Positions 8,706 through 19,022 of a stretch of 64,000 bases of DNA are shown here, one piece after another. The DNA is taken from contig JACCQN010000008.1 in NCBI GenBank assembly GCA_015709215.1, positions 1 to 64,000 on the forward strand, written 5' to 3'. This DNA comes from Bacteroidales bacterium (GTDB lineage Bacteria; Bacteroidota; Bacteroidia; Bacteroidales; F082). How positions within the stretch are numbered: position 1 is the stretch's first letter; every line of letters begins with the position of its first letter. A program made the position numbers and the translations under genes. Below the pieces are notes generated by a model. The model did not search any database, was not told the origin of the DNA, and saw nothing but the letters and a program-made list of their open reading frames with translations.

Positions 8706-9071
8706 TTAAAAAGGCAAATCGTCGCCCTCACTTTCAAAAGAAGGATCGGCAGGATAAGCTTCAGATGATGGGAGGGGAGCAGATTGATTATCAGCACTAT
8801 TAATTCGGTCAAATCTCCAGGGTTTCAGATCAGTGTACCAACGACCGTTGTATTCACGTGATTCTACGTTGATACTAGCCTTAATCTGTTCACCAGGCTT
8901 AAAATTAGTTGCTTCTTCAGCTTTGTCGCCCCAACAGGTTAAACAAACTTTTTTAGGAAACTGCTCTTCGGTTTCAATTATTAAATCTTGCTTTACCCAG
9001 GTTCCGTTTTTGCCCTGTCCGGTTTGGCGTTGGCCTAATTGTACAACTTTTCCAATGATGTCTAAACTCAT
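8706..9071 (-). CDS. DUF3127 OB-fold protein with SSB-like tail
   Basis: This 121-residue protein has the DUF3127 domain at about 1-85 (GKVVQLGQRQTGQGKNGTW near 7-25, then VCLTCWGDKAEE near 42). The family is confined mainly to Bacteroidota and has an OB-fold-like pattern. A Ser/Pro-rich linker leads to the C-terminal residues GDDLPF, the same kind of acidic-aromatic tip by which single-stranded DNA-binding proteins recruit repair and replication partners. This is not the canonical SSB, which has a different core. A role on single-stranded nucleic acid is inferred. It has its own promoter box upstream. Confidence 0.78.
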   Translation of the reverse strand: MSLDIIGKVVQLGQRQTGQGKNGTWVKQDLIIETEEQFPKKVCLTCWGDKAEEATNFKPGEQIKASINVESREYNGRWYTDLKPWRFDRINSADNQSAPLPSSEAYPADPSFESEGDDLPF

Positions 9072-9129
9072 GATATTGTTGATTTTAAAATTCAGGTTTA
9101 TAAAATTTTAACATTTCTCATAAAGTTCA

Positions 9130-9137
9130 CAAAGTTA
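9130..9137 (-). promoter_or_regulatory. -7 element (TAACTTTG) for the DUF3127 gene
   Basis: On the minus strand this reads TAACTTTG, an exact TAnnTTTG match. It would give a leader of about 50 bases before the ATG at 9069-9071. Confidence 0.5.
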
Positions 9138-9223
9138 ATTAAAAAAAATACTGCTGTTACAGTTTAATTCCAACTCGCAAAACAAAGCTTACCCTAATCT
9201 GTTTAATAAAATAAAATAAACAA

Positions 9224-9838
9224 GTGAAAACCTTATTTAAACTATTTTTGATATTGTTGGTGCTTTCGTCATTTAATCAAATTAAGGCTATGAATGAACC
9301 TAAAAAAGTAGATACGATCACATTAGGTGGTGGATGTTTTTGGTGTACTGAAGCTGTTTTTCAACGCGTAAAAGGTGTATTATCAGTAACATCGGGCTAT
9401 AGCGGCGGAAAAATTGCCAACCCAACATACAGCGAAGTTTCGTCTGGTCTTACCGGTCATGCAGAAGTTATTCAGCTCGTGTATGATGCAGATAGTGTTA
9501 GTCTTGAAGATATCCTGAAAATTTTCTTTAAAACGCATAATCCTACTACATTAAACCGACAAGGAGCAGACGTTGGTACCCAATATCGCTCTGTAATCTT
9601 TTATCATAATGAGCATCAACGCGAAATAGCAGAAAATGTTAAACAATTGCTTACAGAACAACAAATCTGGAGCGATCCAATCGTAACTGAAATCACAGCT
9701 TTTGATGTCTTTTACAAAGCGGAAGATTATCACCAAAATTATTATAACAACAATCCAAATCAAGGATACTGTCAGTTTGTAATTGTTCCAAAGCTCAAAA
9801 AATTCAATCAATTGTTTGATGACTTAAAGAAGAAATAA
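9224..9838 (+). CDS. msrA: Exported peptide-methionine (S)-S-oxide reductase
   Basis: This 204-residue enzyme reduces methionine-S-sulfoxide in damaged proteins. The catalytic motif GCFWC is at 37-41 with nucleophile Cys38; GYSGG, GHAEVI, GTQYRS and YHQNYY landmarks follow in order. A resolving Cys is in NQGYCQFV near 186. The first 22 residues form a signal peptide (LFKLFLILLVLSS...KA), so the enzyme probably acts in the periplasm or at the outer membrane. The start is GTG at 9224; the only in-frame ATG would remove the signal peptide. No MsrB domain is fused. Confidence 0.92.
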   Translation: MKTLFKLFLILLVLSSFNQIKAMNEPKKVDTITLGGGCFWCTEAVFQRVKGVLSVTSGYSGGKIANPTYSEVSSGLTGHAEVIQLVYDADSVSLEDILKIFFKTHNPTTLNRQGADVGTQYRSVIFYHNEHQREIAENVKQLLTEQQIWSDPIVTEITAFDVFYKAEDYHQNYYNNNPNQGYCQFVIVPKLKKFNQLFDDLKKK

Positions 9839-9948
9839 GGAAATCAAGTAATAAAACATTGAGAATTCATCTTATTTTGGAGTAATGATGGTTATTTTAA
9901 AAGATTATTATTTGTTTCATAATTTATATTATGTAAACTTAAAAATAT

Positions 9949-9976
9949 AAAAAAAGCACCAACAGTTTGTTGGTGC
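9949..9976 (-). terminator. Terminator of the TPR-protein gene
   Basis: A 9-bp perfect stem (9956-9964 with 9968-9976; arms GCACCAACA and TGTTGGTGC) has a 3-base loop. On the minus strand it is followed by a run of seven or more T, just downstream of the TPR gene stop at 9993. In the plus direction there is no good T-run. Confidence 0.8.
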
Positions 9977-9992
9977 CCTACTATTCTTGTTT

Positions 9993-11135
9993 CTATTTGT
10001 TAAGCTTCTCTAGTTTATCAGCCATATTGAATCGTGTGTAAATCGATTTTAAAACTGCGATTGTTTCTTCATTTTCCGGTTCCAGCTCATTAGCCTTTTC
10101 CAGATAAGGAAGTGCCTTTTTGATAATGGCATTTGCTTTTTCAGTAAGCTTATCGTACTCCTCTGTTGCATCCAAAGGCAAATCATTGGCCTTTACCTGA
10201 AGTTGATTACTTTGATTAATATATAACGCTCCTAAATTATAGATAGCATCATAATAATCAGGGTTAATTTCAATTGCTTTACTATAATACAGTTCTGCTG
10301 AATCCATGTCAAACATATCTTCTTTTGTTTCATCGCCATATATAGTACCAAGAACAAAGAAAATAGAATAATTTTGAGGGTCTTTCTCAACCAATAATTT
10401 CAAATCATCAACCACTTTTGCACCTTCTCCAATAGCAAGGTAGGCATTTATTTCTTCCAGCATCAAACCGGCATCATCAGGATATTTTTCGCGTCCTTTT
10501 CTGAGCGTTTCAAACATTGCGTCCATATTACCCAGGCTTCTATGCGAAGATGCCATATTTTTATACACATCGGCTTCCTCAAAACCAAGATCAAGTAATT
10601 CCTGGTAATAATTCAGTGATTGTTCATATTGATCTCCCCGAACCGATGAAAGAGCCGCATTTAACAAGGCCAGAGTATCAACTTTGTCAACGTATTTAGC
10701 CACATCATATGCTCTTTTAAATTTATCTGAAGCGCTTATAAATTCACCTTCATTAAAGCTTTCAACACCATATGCAAAATACTGTTGACCAATGGCTTCT
10801 ATCCTGGGATCAATATCATCAGTTCTTTTTAGCTTATCTTCAGGGTCTAGCTCCAAAGCTTTCAAAAAGGACTCCAAACTCTTATCTAATGCATTTTCGT
10901 CTAAACCCTTAAAGTCTTCAGAAAAAACTAGATTCAGGTAGATGATACCTCTGTACATCCATGTTTTGGGATCATCCATGGTTTTGGGGTGTTCCACAGC
11001 CTTGTCAATGGCTTCTTTTGCTTTATCGTACTGACCGTTTTTGTTGTACATGAAAGCATTTGTTCTTTCTGATTTTTGGGCAAAAACTGATGAAGCTGTA
11101 ATCAGCATTGCAACCAGTACTAGTAATTTTTTCAT
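9993..11135 (-). CDS. Exported tetratricopeptide-repeat protein
   Basis: This 380-residue protein has a signal peptide (MKKLLVLVAMLITASSVFAQ, cleavage after about residue 19). At least five or six TPR units follow: about 28-58, 88-120 (SLESFLKALELDP), 175-240, 240-275 and 285-320 (AELYYSKAIEINPDYYDA), and a last one near 345-365. TPRs scaffold protein-protein contacts; the partner is unknown. It lies 85 bases downstream of gyrA on the same strand, with its own -7 box in the gap and a strong terminator after it. Confidence 0.8.
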   Translation of the reverse strand: MKKLLVLVAMLITASSVFAQKSERTNAFMYNKNGQYDKAKEAIDKAVEHPKTMDDPKTWMYRGIIYLNLVFSEDFKGLDENALDKSLESFLKALELDPEDKLKRTDDIDPRIEAIGQQYFAYGVESFNEGEFISASDKFKRAYDVAKYVDKVDTLALLNAALSSVRGDQYEQSLNYYQELLDLGFEEADVYKNMASSHRSLGNMDAMFETLRKGREKYPDDAGLMLEEINAYLAIGEGAKVVDDLKLLVEKDPQNYSIFFVLGTIYGDETKEDMFDMDSAELYYSKAIEINPDYYDAIYNLGALYINQSNQLQVKANDLPLDATEEYDKLTEKANAIIKKALPYLEKANELEPENEETIAVLKSIYTRFNMADKLEKLNK

Positions 11136-11208
11136 TTTGTGTCAGTTTTAATAGCTTTTAAAGTCAGTAAGCTTATTCAATTATTTCAATAGCCTCCTAA
11201 CTTCATGC

Positions 11209-11216
11209 CAAAATTA
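11209..11216 (-). promoter_or_regulatory. -7 element (TAATTTTG) for the TPR gene
   Basis: The minus strand reads TAATTTTG, an exact TAnnTTTG match immediately after the gyrA stop. The leader would be about 65 bases. Confidence 0.45.
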
Positions 11217-11220
11217 ATTA

Positions 11221-13767
11221 TTAGTTATTTTCCGGATCAATTTCTCGATTTTCTTTAGAAATATCTTCTTGATTATCTAACATTTGATCATCTGTTGTTT
11301 CCTCTTCAATTTCTTCCACTTCTTCAACAGAAACTTTTGCTACAGCAGCAATTTCATCCTGATCACGCAGGTTAATTAACCTTACGCCTTGAGTTGCCCT
11401 ACCCATAATTCGGAGGTTTTCGACGGCAATACGGATAATAATTCCTGACTTGTTAATGATCATTAAATCATCACTATCCGTAACATCTTTAATAGCAATA
11501 AGATAACCTGTTTTTTCGGTTACATTCAAAGTTTTAACACCTTTTCCTCCCCTGTTTGTAACCCTGTAATCATCAAGTTTGGAGCGCTTTCCATAACCTT
11601 TTTCTGAAACAACCAAAATGGAGATTTCCGGATCGTTGATGCAAATCATTCCAACAACTTCATCACTATCAGATGCCAACCGGATTCCACGAACACCGGA
11701 AGCATTTCTTCCCATTGGCCGAACAGTTGATTCGTTGAAACGTATAGCTCTTCCTGATTTGAGAGCCATAATCACTTCGCTGTTTCCGTTAGTGAGTTTG
11801 GCTTCCAGAAGCTCATCACCTTCTCTGATCGTAATTGCATTGATACCATTCTGTCGAGGACGCGAATAAGCTTCCAAACTTGTCTTTTTAATCACACCTT
11901 TTTTTGTGCTTAAAATGATAAAGTTATTCTCGATATATTCTTGATCTTTAAGATTTTGAATATTCATAAAAGTCTTTACCTTATCACTAGGATCAATGTT
12001 GATCAAATTCTGAATCGCTCGTCCTTTGCTTGTTCTTGTTCCTTCGGGTATTTCAAACACCCTAAGCCAGAAGCATTTACCATTCTCCGTAAAGAATAGC
12101 ATATAATTATGGTTTGTAGCAATGAAAAGATGTTCAATAAAATCTTCGTCTCTCGAGTCAGATCCTTTAGAGCCACGTCCTCCCCTTCCCTGTCTGCGAT
12201 ATTCGCTAAGTGCTGTACGTTTGATATAGCCCATATGAGAAATCGTGATCACAACGGGCTCGTCCGGAATAATATCTTCAATTTTAAAATCTTCAGCAGA
12301 ATAAACTACTGTTGATCGGGATGCGTCACCATATTTTTCTTTAATAGCACGAAGTTCGTTTTTGATGATTTCATAACGAAGATCCTCATTTTCAAGAATT
12401 TCTTTGTAATGTGCTATTTGATTTAATATCTCATTAAACTCTTCCCTGATTTTCTGTATTTCGAGGCCGGTCAAGCGTTGCAATCTCATATCAAGAATTG
12501 CTTTTGCCTGAATTTCAGTAAGTCCAAACTGACTCATTAAACCATTTCGTGCCTCTTCGGGAGTTATTGAAGCTTTGATTAAATCGATAACAGCATCAAT
12601 ATTATCTAATGCAATAATCAGACCTTCAAGGATATGAGCACGTTTTTCTGCTTCCCTAAGTTCATATTTGGTACGTCTAACGACTACTTCATGCCGATGC
12701 TCAACATAATAGTGAATAAGTTCTTTCAGGTTAAGGGTACGGGGCCGACCTTTTACGAGCGCAATATTATTAACGCTGAAAGAAGTTTGCAATGCCGTCA
12801 TCTGATATAATTTGTTCAGCACGACATTTGAAACAGCATCTCTTTTCAGTTCATAAACAATCCGCATTCCCTTCCTGTCTGATTCGTCTCTGATATCAGA
12901 AATACCCTCAATTTTTTTATCGTTGACAAGATCGGCTGTTTTCTTGATCATTTCAGCTTTATTCACCTGATAAGGTATAGAAGTGGCAATGATCCATTCT
13001 CTTCCATTGTGTTCTTCTATCATGGTTTCGCCACGCATCAAAATGCGTCCTCTTCCGGTTTCAAAAGCATCTTTAACGCCTTCATAGCCATAGATAATAC
13101 CGCCTGTCGGGAAATCGGGTGCTTTGATGTATTGCATTAATTCAGGGATGGTAATATCCCTGTTATCGATATATGCAATAGTACCATCAATTACTTCTGA
13201 CAGATTGTGCGGAGGCATATTTGTTGCCATACCAACAGCAATACCACTGGCACCATTTACCAATAAATTTGGAATGGCTGATGGCAGCACGGTTGGTTCG
13301 GTTAATGAATCATCAAAGTTAAGTTGAAAATCAACTGTATCCTTATCGATATCACTGAGCATTTCTTCAGCAATCTTGCGCAATCTTGCTTCTGTATAAC
13401 GCATTGCCGCCGGGCTGTCGCCATCAATTGATCCAAAGTTACCTTGTCCGTCAACCAACGGATACCGTAACGACCATTCCTGAGCCATACGCACCATGGC
13501 GTCATAAACAGAGGAGTCGCCATGCGGGTGATACTTTCCCAGCACCTCTCCCACTATCCTGGCTGATTTTTTGTAACTTCTGTTTGATAGTACGCCCAAA
13601 TCAAGCATACCATACAAAACACGCCTGTGTACAGGCTTCAAACCATCCCGCACATCAGGTAGTGCACGTGAAACAATAACCGACATTGAATAATCAATGT
13701 AGGCTGATTTCATCTGGTTCTCGATATTGACTTTTACGATTTTTTCTCCTTCAAAAACCTCTTCCAT
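11221..13767 (-). CDS. gyrA: DNA gyrase subunit A
   Basis: This 848-residue subunit makes the double-strand cut and strand passage in negative supercoiling. The catalytic Tyr is Tyr124 in [10 protein letters not shown]. The quinolone-determining region reads [11 protein letters not shown] (80-90), with Ser85 and Asp89 in the positions equivalent to E. coli Ser83 and Asp87, the susceptible form. The six-bladed C-terminal domain starts with a GyrA box of the form GRGGRGSKG near 560. A 40-residue Glu/Asp-rich tail ends the protein. Its -7 box lies 45 bases upstream of the start. Confidence 0.97.
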   Translation of the reverse strand: MEEVFEGEKIVKVNIENQMKSAYIDYSMSVIVSRALPDVRDGLKPVHRRVLYGMLDLGVLSNRSYKKSARIVGEVLGKYHPHGDSSVYDAMVRMAQEWSLRYPLVDGQGNFGSIDGDSPAAMRYTEARLRKIAEEMLSDIDKDTVDFQLNFDDSLTEPTVLPSAIPNLLVNGASGIAVGMATNMPPHNLSEVIDGTIAYIDNRDITIPELMQYIKAPDFPTGGIIYGYEGVKDAFETGRGRILMRGETMIEEHNGREWIIATSIPYQVNKAEMIKKTADLVNDKKIEGISDIRDESDRKGMRIVYELKRDAVSNVVLNKLYQMTALQTSFSVNNIALVKGRPRTLNLKELIHYYVEHRHEVVVRRTKYELREAEKRAHILEGLIIALDNIDAVIDLIKASITPEEARNGLMSQFGLTEIQAKAILDMRLQRLTGLEIQKIREEFNEILNQIAHYKEILENEDLRYEIIKNELRAIKEKYGDASRSTVVYSAEDFKIEDIIPDEPVVITISHMGYIKRTALSEYRRQGRGGRGSKGSDSRDEDFIEHLFIATNHNYMLFFTENGKCFWLRVFEIPEGTRTSKGRAIQNLINIDPSDKVKTFMNIQNLKDQEYIENNFIILSTKKGVIKKTSLEAYSRPRQNGINAITIREGDELLEAKLTNGNSEVIMALKSGRAIRFNESTVRPMGRNASGVRGIRLASDSDEVVGMICINDPEISILVVSEKGYGKRSKLDDYRVTNRGGKGVKTLNVTEKTGYLIAIKDVTDSDDLMIINKSGIIIRIAVENLRIMGRATQGVRLINLRDQDEIAAVAKVSVEEVEEIEEETTDDQMLDNQEDISKENREIDPENN

Positions 13768-13811
13768 TCAAGTAGAATTCTTAATTAAGCCTTTTCCTTA
13801 TTATAAGGTTG

Positions 13812-13819
13812 CAAAAGTA
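13812..13819 (-). promoter_or_regulatory. -7 element (TACTTTTG) for gyrA
   Basis: The minus strand reads TACTTTTG, an exact TAnnTTTG match. Initiation near 13805 gives a leader of about 38 bases before the gyrA ATG at 13765-13767. Confidence 0.55.
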
Positions 13820-13888
13820 CAAAAAAATCACAGGTCATCATCTTTCAAACTAAATCAATTCAGGAATATTTAAACACCTACCTGTTAA

Positions 13889-13937
13889 TATTTTTGTCAG
13901 CCGAACAATATTGGACTGATTATTGTTTCTACTTTTG
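13889..13937 (+). promoter_or_regulatory. Two candidate -7 elements for clpC
   Basis: Two exact TAnnTTTG matches on the plus strand, TATTTTTG at 13889-13896 and TACTTTTG at 13930-13937, precede clpC by 137 and 96 bases. One or both could be used. No CtsR-type or HrcA/CIRCE inverted repeat was seen in the gap. Confidence 0.45.
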
Positions 13938-14033
13938 ATAATTGAAAACAGAACACATACAAAAAAGAGTATTTTAACGTTTATAGATTAACGTTTATGA
14001 ATTATTGATTAGGAAAGAAAAGACACAATTTAT

Positions 14034-16577
14034 ATGGATGCAAAATTCTCTCCCCGTGTACGCGACATACTGACTTATAGTCATGAAGAAGCGCTGCGTC
14101 TCGGGAATAACTACATTGGCCTGGAGCATTTGTTTCTGGGTATGGTGCGCGATGGCGAAGGCAAAGCACTACAAATTCTGAAATATTTTGGGATTGATCT
14201 TGAAATCTTTCGTCGCAGAATTGAAGAAGCCATAAAATCGCCTGAAACAAACCATAAAGAGCTGACAAACATACCTTTAATTAAACAGACTGAAAGAGCT
14301 CTAAAGTTCACTTATATCATTGCAAAAGAATATAATAGCGATTTGATCAAAACAGAACACTTATTATTAGCTATTTTGCGTGATAAAAATAACCTTATCA
14401 CTCAAAATCTGGAAAGAGAAGGCGTTGATTTTATAACCTATAAAAATGAATTAACTTTCATGTACACAGGTGAAGAAAAAGATCGTATCAGAGAAAATCC
14501 AACAGCTGAATTTCCGGGAGAAGCTGCTGATGAAGATGAATTAAGGCATGCCGGAACACACAGCAAAAAAGCTCCGGAAACAAAAAGTAAAACTCCTGTT
14601 CTGGACAATTTTGGACGCGACCTTACAAAAGCAGCCGAAGAAAACAGGTTGGATCCTATTGTTGGCCGCGAAAAAGAGTTAGAACGTGTAGCGCAGGTTT
14701 TGAGCAGGCGCAAGAAAAACAATCCTATCCTGATAGGTGAACCCGGGGTCGGCAAATCGGCTATTGCCGAAGGTTTGGCACTTCGGATAGTACAACGAAA
14801 AGTTTCAAGAGCTTTGTTCAACAAGCGTCTTATCATGCTTGATTTACCTTCACTTGTTGCCGGCACAAAATACCGCGGACAATTTGAAGAACGGATGAAA
14901 GCTGTTTTGAATGAACTCGAAAAAAATCCTGATATCATTCTGTTCATTGACGAAATTCATACGATTGTTGGAGCAGGTAATGCAAGCGGTTCTCTGGATG
15001 CCAGTAATATGTTCAAACCTGCCCTTGCAAGAGGTGAGCTTCAATGCATAGGCGCAACTACGCTCGATGAATACCGTCAATACATCGAAAAAGATGGTGC
15101 GCTGGAAAGGCGTTTTCAGAAAATTCTGGTTGATCCTACCTCGCCTGATGAAACGATTGAAATTCTCAATAATATCAAGGAACGTTATGAAGATCATCAC
15201 CTTGTTAAATACGACCAAGATGCTATTGAAGCTTGTGTAAAGCTTACAAACCGTTATATGTCAGATCGTTATTTGCCCGATAAGGCTATTGATGCTTTGG
15301 ACGAAGCCGGAGCCCGTGTCCATATTAACAATATTCATGTTCCTGTGGAGATCATCGAACTGGAAAGCCAGATAGAAGAAACACGTGCACGGAAGAATCA
15401 AGCAATACAAATTCAAAAATTTGAAGAAGCTGCTATGTTTAGGGACAGCGAACGTAAACTAATTGATTCGCTTGATGTGGCTAAAAAACGCTGGGAGGAT
15501 GAATCAAAAATTCATCGGGAAAAGGTGAGTGAGCAAAATGTAGCCGAAGTGGTTGCAATGATGACTGGTGTGCCTGTTCAACGTATTGCACAAAATGAAA
15601 GCGATCGCTTAATTCGTATGGACGTTGAGCTGGAAAACAGTGTTATAGGTCAAAATGAAGCCATTAAAAAAGTTGTTAGATCTATCAGAAGAAATCGTGC
15701 TGGCCTCAAAGACCCAAACAAACCCATTGGTACCTTTATTTTTCTGGGGCCAACAGGCGTTGGAAAAACTTATCTGGCAAAAGTGCTGGCAAAATACCTT
15801 TTTGATTCTGAAGATGCGCTTGTTCGCATTGACATGAGTGAATATATGGAGAAATTTGCAGTTTCGCGTTTGGTTGGTGCGCCTCCTGGTTATGTAGGTT
15901 ATGAAGAAGGTGGTCAGCTTACCGAAAAGGTAAGGCGTAAACCTTATAGTATCGTGCTTTTGGACGAAATTGAAAAAGCTCATCCAGATGTTTTCCACCT
16001 TTTACTTCAAGTGCTGGACGATGGAGTGCTGACAGATAGTCTTGGCCGAAGGGTTGACTTTAAGAACACCATTATAATAATGACCTCCAACATAGGTTCG
16101 CGACAATTAAAAGATTTCGGTCAAGGTGTTGGTTTTAGTACGTCCGCCAAACAAAACACTAAAGCCACTTATGCCACTGGTGTTATTGAAAATGCTTTAA
16201 AAAAATCCTTTGCCCCTGAATTTTTGAATCGTATTGATGATGTTGTAATTTTTGAGCCGCTACAAAGGGAATCGATCCACAAAATCATTGATATCGAACT
16301 CGAACATCTTTACATCAAAATAAGCGAATTGGGTTATAAGCTGAAACTTACTGAAAAAGCTAAAGATTATATCGTTGAGAAAGGCTGGGATGAGCAATTT
16401 GGCGCTAGACCACTCAAAAGAGCTATTCAGAAATATGTAGAGGATTTATTGGCCGAAGAAATTATCAAAACTAAGCTAAAAGCCAATGATCAGATAACAG
16501 TTGATTTTGACAGTAAAAAAGAAGAGATAATCATCAAGGTGAAGAACCCTGAGCAAAAAGCTGTAATTAGCAAATAA
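14034..16577 (+). CDS. clpC: ATP-dependent Clp protease ATP-binding subunit
   Basis: This 847-residue Hsp100 unfoldase delivers proteins to ClpP. In order: Clp N-terminal double repeat at about 1-150, a charged linker, AAA+ module 1 (GEPGVGKS near 236-243, FIDEIH Walker B), a short middle domain with a UVR-type segment (KFEEAAMFRDSERKL near 462) that marks ClpC rather than ClpB, and AAA+ module 2 (GPTGVGKT near 572-579, LLDEIEKAH). A GVGF loop near 701 matches the ClpP-docking tripeptide. It forms a single-gene unit with a strong terminator. No mcsA/mcsB or ctsR genes are adjacent. Confidence 0.94.
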   Translation: MDAKFSPRVRDILTYSHEEALRLGNNYIGLEHLFLGMVRDGEGKALQILKYFGIDLEIFRRRIEEAIKSPETNHKELTNIPLIKQTERALKFTYIIAKEYNSDLIKTEHLLLAILRDKNNLITQNLEREGVDFITYKNELTFMYTGEEKDRIRENPTAEFPGEAADEDELRHAGTHSKKAPETKSKTPVLDNFGRDLTKAAEENRLDPIVGREKELERVAQVLSRRKKNNPILIGEPGVGKSAIAEGLALRIVQRKVSRALFNKRLIMLDLPSLVAGTKYRGQFEERMKAVLNELEKNPDIILFIDEIHTIVGAGNASGSLDASNMFKPALARGELQCIGATTLDEYRQYIEKDGALERRFQKILVDPTSPDETIEILNNIKERYEDHHLVKYDQDAIEACVKLTNRYMSDRYLPDKAIDALDEAGARVHINNIHVPVEIIELESQIEETRARKNQAIQIQKFEEAAMFRDSERKLIDSLDVAKKRWEDESKIHREKVSEQNVAEVVAMMTGVPVQRIAQNESDRLIRMDVELENSVIGQNEAIKKVVRSIRRNRAGLKDPNKPIGTFIFLGPTGVGKTYLAKVLAKYLFDSEDALVRIDMSEYMEKFAVSRLVGAPPGYVGYEEGGQLTEKVRRKPYSIVLLDEIEKAHPDVFHLLLQVLDDGVLTDSLGRRVDFKNTIIIMTSNIGSRQLKDFGQGVGFSTSAKQNTKATYATGVIENALKKSFAPEFLNRIDDVVIFEPLQRESIHKIIDIELEHLYIKISELGYKLKLTEKAKDYIVEKGWDEQFGARPLKRAIQKYVEDLLAEEIIKTKLKANDQITVDFDSKKEEIIIKVKNPEQKAVISK

Positions 16578-16597
16578 AAGCTTTGTTTTGCTAATTC

Positions 16598-16643
16598 ATC
16601 AGCCTCATCAGTGTAAAATCTGATGAGGCTGATTTGTTTTTTC
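16598..16643 (+). terminator. Rho-independent terminator after clpC
   Basis: A perfect 14-bp stem (16598-16611 with 16620-16633; arm ATCAGCCTCATCAG) and an 8-base loop are followed by TTGTTTTTTC. It is the strongest hairpin in the window. Confidence 0.9.
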
Positions 16644-16666
16644 AAAGGAATCATTGGTTATTTTCG
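16633..16666 (+). promoter_or_regulatory. Candidate promoter for hypF
   Basis: A TTTG (16633-16636) and a one-mismatch -7 box TATTTTCG (16659-16666) are spaced 22 bases apart. The -7 box ends four bases before the ATG, so the transcript would be almost leaderless. The -33 box overlaps the clpC terminator. Confidence 0.35.
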
Positions 16667-16670
16667 CAGC

Positions 16671-18935
16671 ATGAAATATCACACAGCCAGGTTAATCAGC
16701 ATAAAAGGTCTCGTACAAGGTGTTGGTTTCAGACCATATATTTACAGACAAGCCATACGCTTTGAAATAAAAGGTTGGGTAGAAAACAATAATGAAGGTG
16801 TGACTTTGCATGCCGAGGCAGCAACAAATTCATTGAATCGATTTGAAGAAGCACTTAAAAATGAAATTCCGGAAGCTGCGAGTATTAGTGCATATTCATC
16901 GCTGGAAACAAAGTTTGTTGGTTTTGAAGACTTTGTAATTCAGAAGAGCAGTAATCTCTCTGATGCGATAACTGAGGTTAGTCCGGATATTGCTGTGTGC
17001 AATGCCTGTCTGGAAGACATGAAAACGCAAGCACATCGTATTAATTATCCATTTATTAACTGCACAAATTGTGGTCCGCGATTTACGATTATTAAAGATC
17101 TTCCATACGATCGTCATCAAACAACAATGCATGTTTTTGAGCTCTGCGAGACCTGCAAAATGGAATACAAAAACATTACCAACAGACGCTTTCATGCACA
17201 GCCGGTTGCCTGCAAAAATTGCGGACCTTCCTACCAAATAAACGATGGACAAGCTGTTTCTGACGGAAAGAAATTAGCCGAAATGCTGGCTCAATATATT
17301 GACCGGGGGGAAATCGTAGCCCTCAAAGGAATGGGCGGTTATCATTTGATTTGTAGCGCTTTGGACGAGACCGTCGTGAAAGCATTACGTTTTCGCAAAC
17401 AACGCGATGGCAAACCAATGGCAGTTATGGTAAAAGACCTTATAACTGCTCGCAAATATTTCAAGATAAATGAAGATGAAGCTGTTTTACTGTCAAGTTG
17501 GCGGCGTCCAATAGTTTTAGTTCAAAATAAATTACCACTCGCAGCTTCTGTAAGCCGCACGCTTTCCCGAACAGGAGTGATTTTGCCATATATGCCATTA
17601 CATCATCTACTAATGGCTCAACTCAAAACTGAGGTTATTGTTTTAACAAGCGGCAATCTTTCTGAAGCACCCATAATTATCGCCGATGATGAAGCAAAAG
17701 CAAAACTTAGCGCTATTGCGGATCACATAATTACTTATAATAGAGAAATATACAACCGAACAGATGATTCTGTTGCTTTTGTGGTAAATCAAAAAGCCCG
17801 TTTAATAAGAAGATCAAGAGGTTATGCCCCTCAAGCTATTTCCCTTCAGCTTAATACAGAAGGCATTTTTGCAGCCGGAGCTGAACTGGTGAATACTTTT
17901 GCCATTGGAAAAGGCCAGCAAGCCATTTTAAGTCAGCATATTGGTGATCTTAAGAATGTTGAAACCCTGTCGTTTTATGAGGAATCATTTGACCGGTTCA
18001 AACGCCTTTTCCGTTTTAAACCAACACTGATGGTTTGCGATTTGCATCCGGATTATTTATCCACCCATTTTGCAAAGGAAAGTGGCCTTAAAGTAGTTCA
18101 GGTTCAGCATCATCATGCCCATATCGCTTCCTGCATGGCAGAGCATTCTCTGGACGAAAAAGTGATTGGTATTGCACTTGATGGAACCGGATTAGGAACC
18201 GATAACACAATCTGGGGTGGGGAGTTTTTTATTGCTGATCTCAATGACTTCTCCAGAGCATTTTTTTACGATCCTATTCCGCTTCCGGGAGGTGATTTGG
18301 TGACTAAACAGCCCTGGAGGACAGCATTTTCGTACCTCTATCATTATTTTGGTCTGCCAATTTTCATTGAAGAAACGGCTAAAAATCTGCTGCCAAACGA
18401 AACCCAATTGCCCTTGCTTAAGCAAATGATTGACAAGAAAATAAACAGTCCATTGAGTTCGGGGGCAGGTCGTTTGTTTGATGCAGTTTCAGCACTTTTA
18501 GGTATATGTCGCCAAAGCAGCTTCCATGCAGAAGCACCTATGCGGCTTGAAGCTATCATCAACCCACAATGCCGTGGAAAATACCTTTTCGAATTAGAAG
18601 GTCAAAAAATCTCGTTCAGGAAGCTTTTTCATCAAATCTTACAGGATATTAATCAGCAAGTCAATCCAGCAGATATTGCCACAAAATTTCATAACACATT
18701 GGTAATTATCAATTTACAAATTTCAAAACTTATAAGAGAGCGAACAGGTATTAACAAAGTTATTCTATCGGGAGGTAGTTTTCAAAATGCATATTTATTG
18801 GAACAGACTGAACAAATACTTATGAATCAAGGTTTTGAAGTTTTTAGTCAGGAGAAAGTACCATCAAATGATGGTGGGGTTTCACTGGGTCAGCTTGCTA
18901 TTGCAGCAAAAAGGAGACAGCAAGGAAACTGCTGA
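16671..18935 (+). CDS. hypF: Carbamoyltransferase HypF (hydrogenase maturation)
   Basis: This 754-residue protein uses carbamoyl phosphate and ATP to make the thiocarboxamide on HypE that becomes the CN ligand of [NiFe] hydrogenase. Domains in order: acylphosphatase (VQGVGFRPYIYR, about 13-24), two C4 zinc fingers (CNACLEDM...CTNCGP and CETCKMEY...CKNCGP, about 110-185), a YrdC-like domain (FRKQRDGKPMAVMVKD near 243), and a Kae1-like domain (HHHAHIASCMAEH near 482, ALDGTGLG near 504, SGGSFQN near 700). A longer reading from 16623 would start inside the clpC terminator and is rejected. No hypA-E or hydrogenase genes lie in the window; a nickel-type permease follows. Confidence 0.93.
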   Translation: MKYHTARLISIKGLVQGVGFRPYIYRQAIRFEIKGWVENNNEGVTLHAEAATNSLNRFEEALKNEIPEAASISAYSSLETKFVGFEDFVIQKSSNLSDAITEVSPDIAVCNACLEDMKTQAHRINYPFINCTNCGPRFTIIKDLPYDRHQTTMHVFELCETCKMEYKNITNRRFHAQPVACKNCGPSYQINDGQAVSDGKKLAEMLAQYIDRGEIVALKGMGGYHLICSALDETVVKALRFRKQRDGKPMAVMVKDLITARKYFKINEDEAVLLSSWRRPIVLVQNKLPLAASVSRTLSRTGVILPYMPLHHLLMAQLKTEVIVLTSGNLSEAPIIIADDEAKAKLSAIADHIITYNREIYNRTDDSVAFVVNQKARLIRRSRGYAPQAISLQLNTEGIFAAGAELVNTFAIGKGQQAILSQHIGDLKNVETLSFYEESFDRFKRLFRFKPTLMVCDLHPDYLSTHFAKESGLKVVQVQHHHAHIASCMAEHSLDEKVIGIALDGTGLGTDNTIWGGEFFIADLNDFSRAFFYDPIPLPGGDLVTKQPWRTAFSYLYHYFGLPIFIEETAKNLLPNETQLPLLKQMIDKKINSPLSSGAGRLFDAVSALLGICRQSSFHAEAPMRLEAIINPQCRGKYLFELEGQKISFRKLFHQILQDINQQVNPADIATKFHNTLVIINLQISKLIRERTGINKVILSGGSFQNAYLLEQTEQILMNQGFEVFSQEKVPSNDGGVSLGQLAIAAKRRQQGNC

Positions 18936-18997
18936 AAGGTAAACTAATTTAGAATTGTTCTTAGCTTGTCAAGGTCTTGAATTATAAACATTAGCTT

Positions 18998-19005
18998 TAT
19001 TTTTG
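18998..19005 (+). promoter_or_regulatory. -7 element (TATTTTTG) for the nickel-type permease gene
   Basis: An exact TAnnTTTG match lies 17 bases before the ATG at 19023, with a TTG at 18977-18979 as a possible -33 box (18 bases away). The leader would be about 11 bases. Confidence 0.5.
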
Positions 19006-19022
19006 TCACAAATCCGTTTCAG

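Noticed and set aside
16623-16670. Longer HypF N-terminus
   Set aside because: The extra 16 codons lie within the clpC terminator and the candidate hypF promoter, and the conserved HypF start begins at Met 16671.
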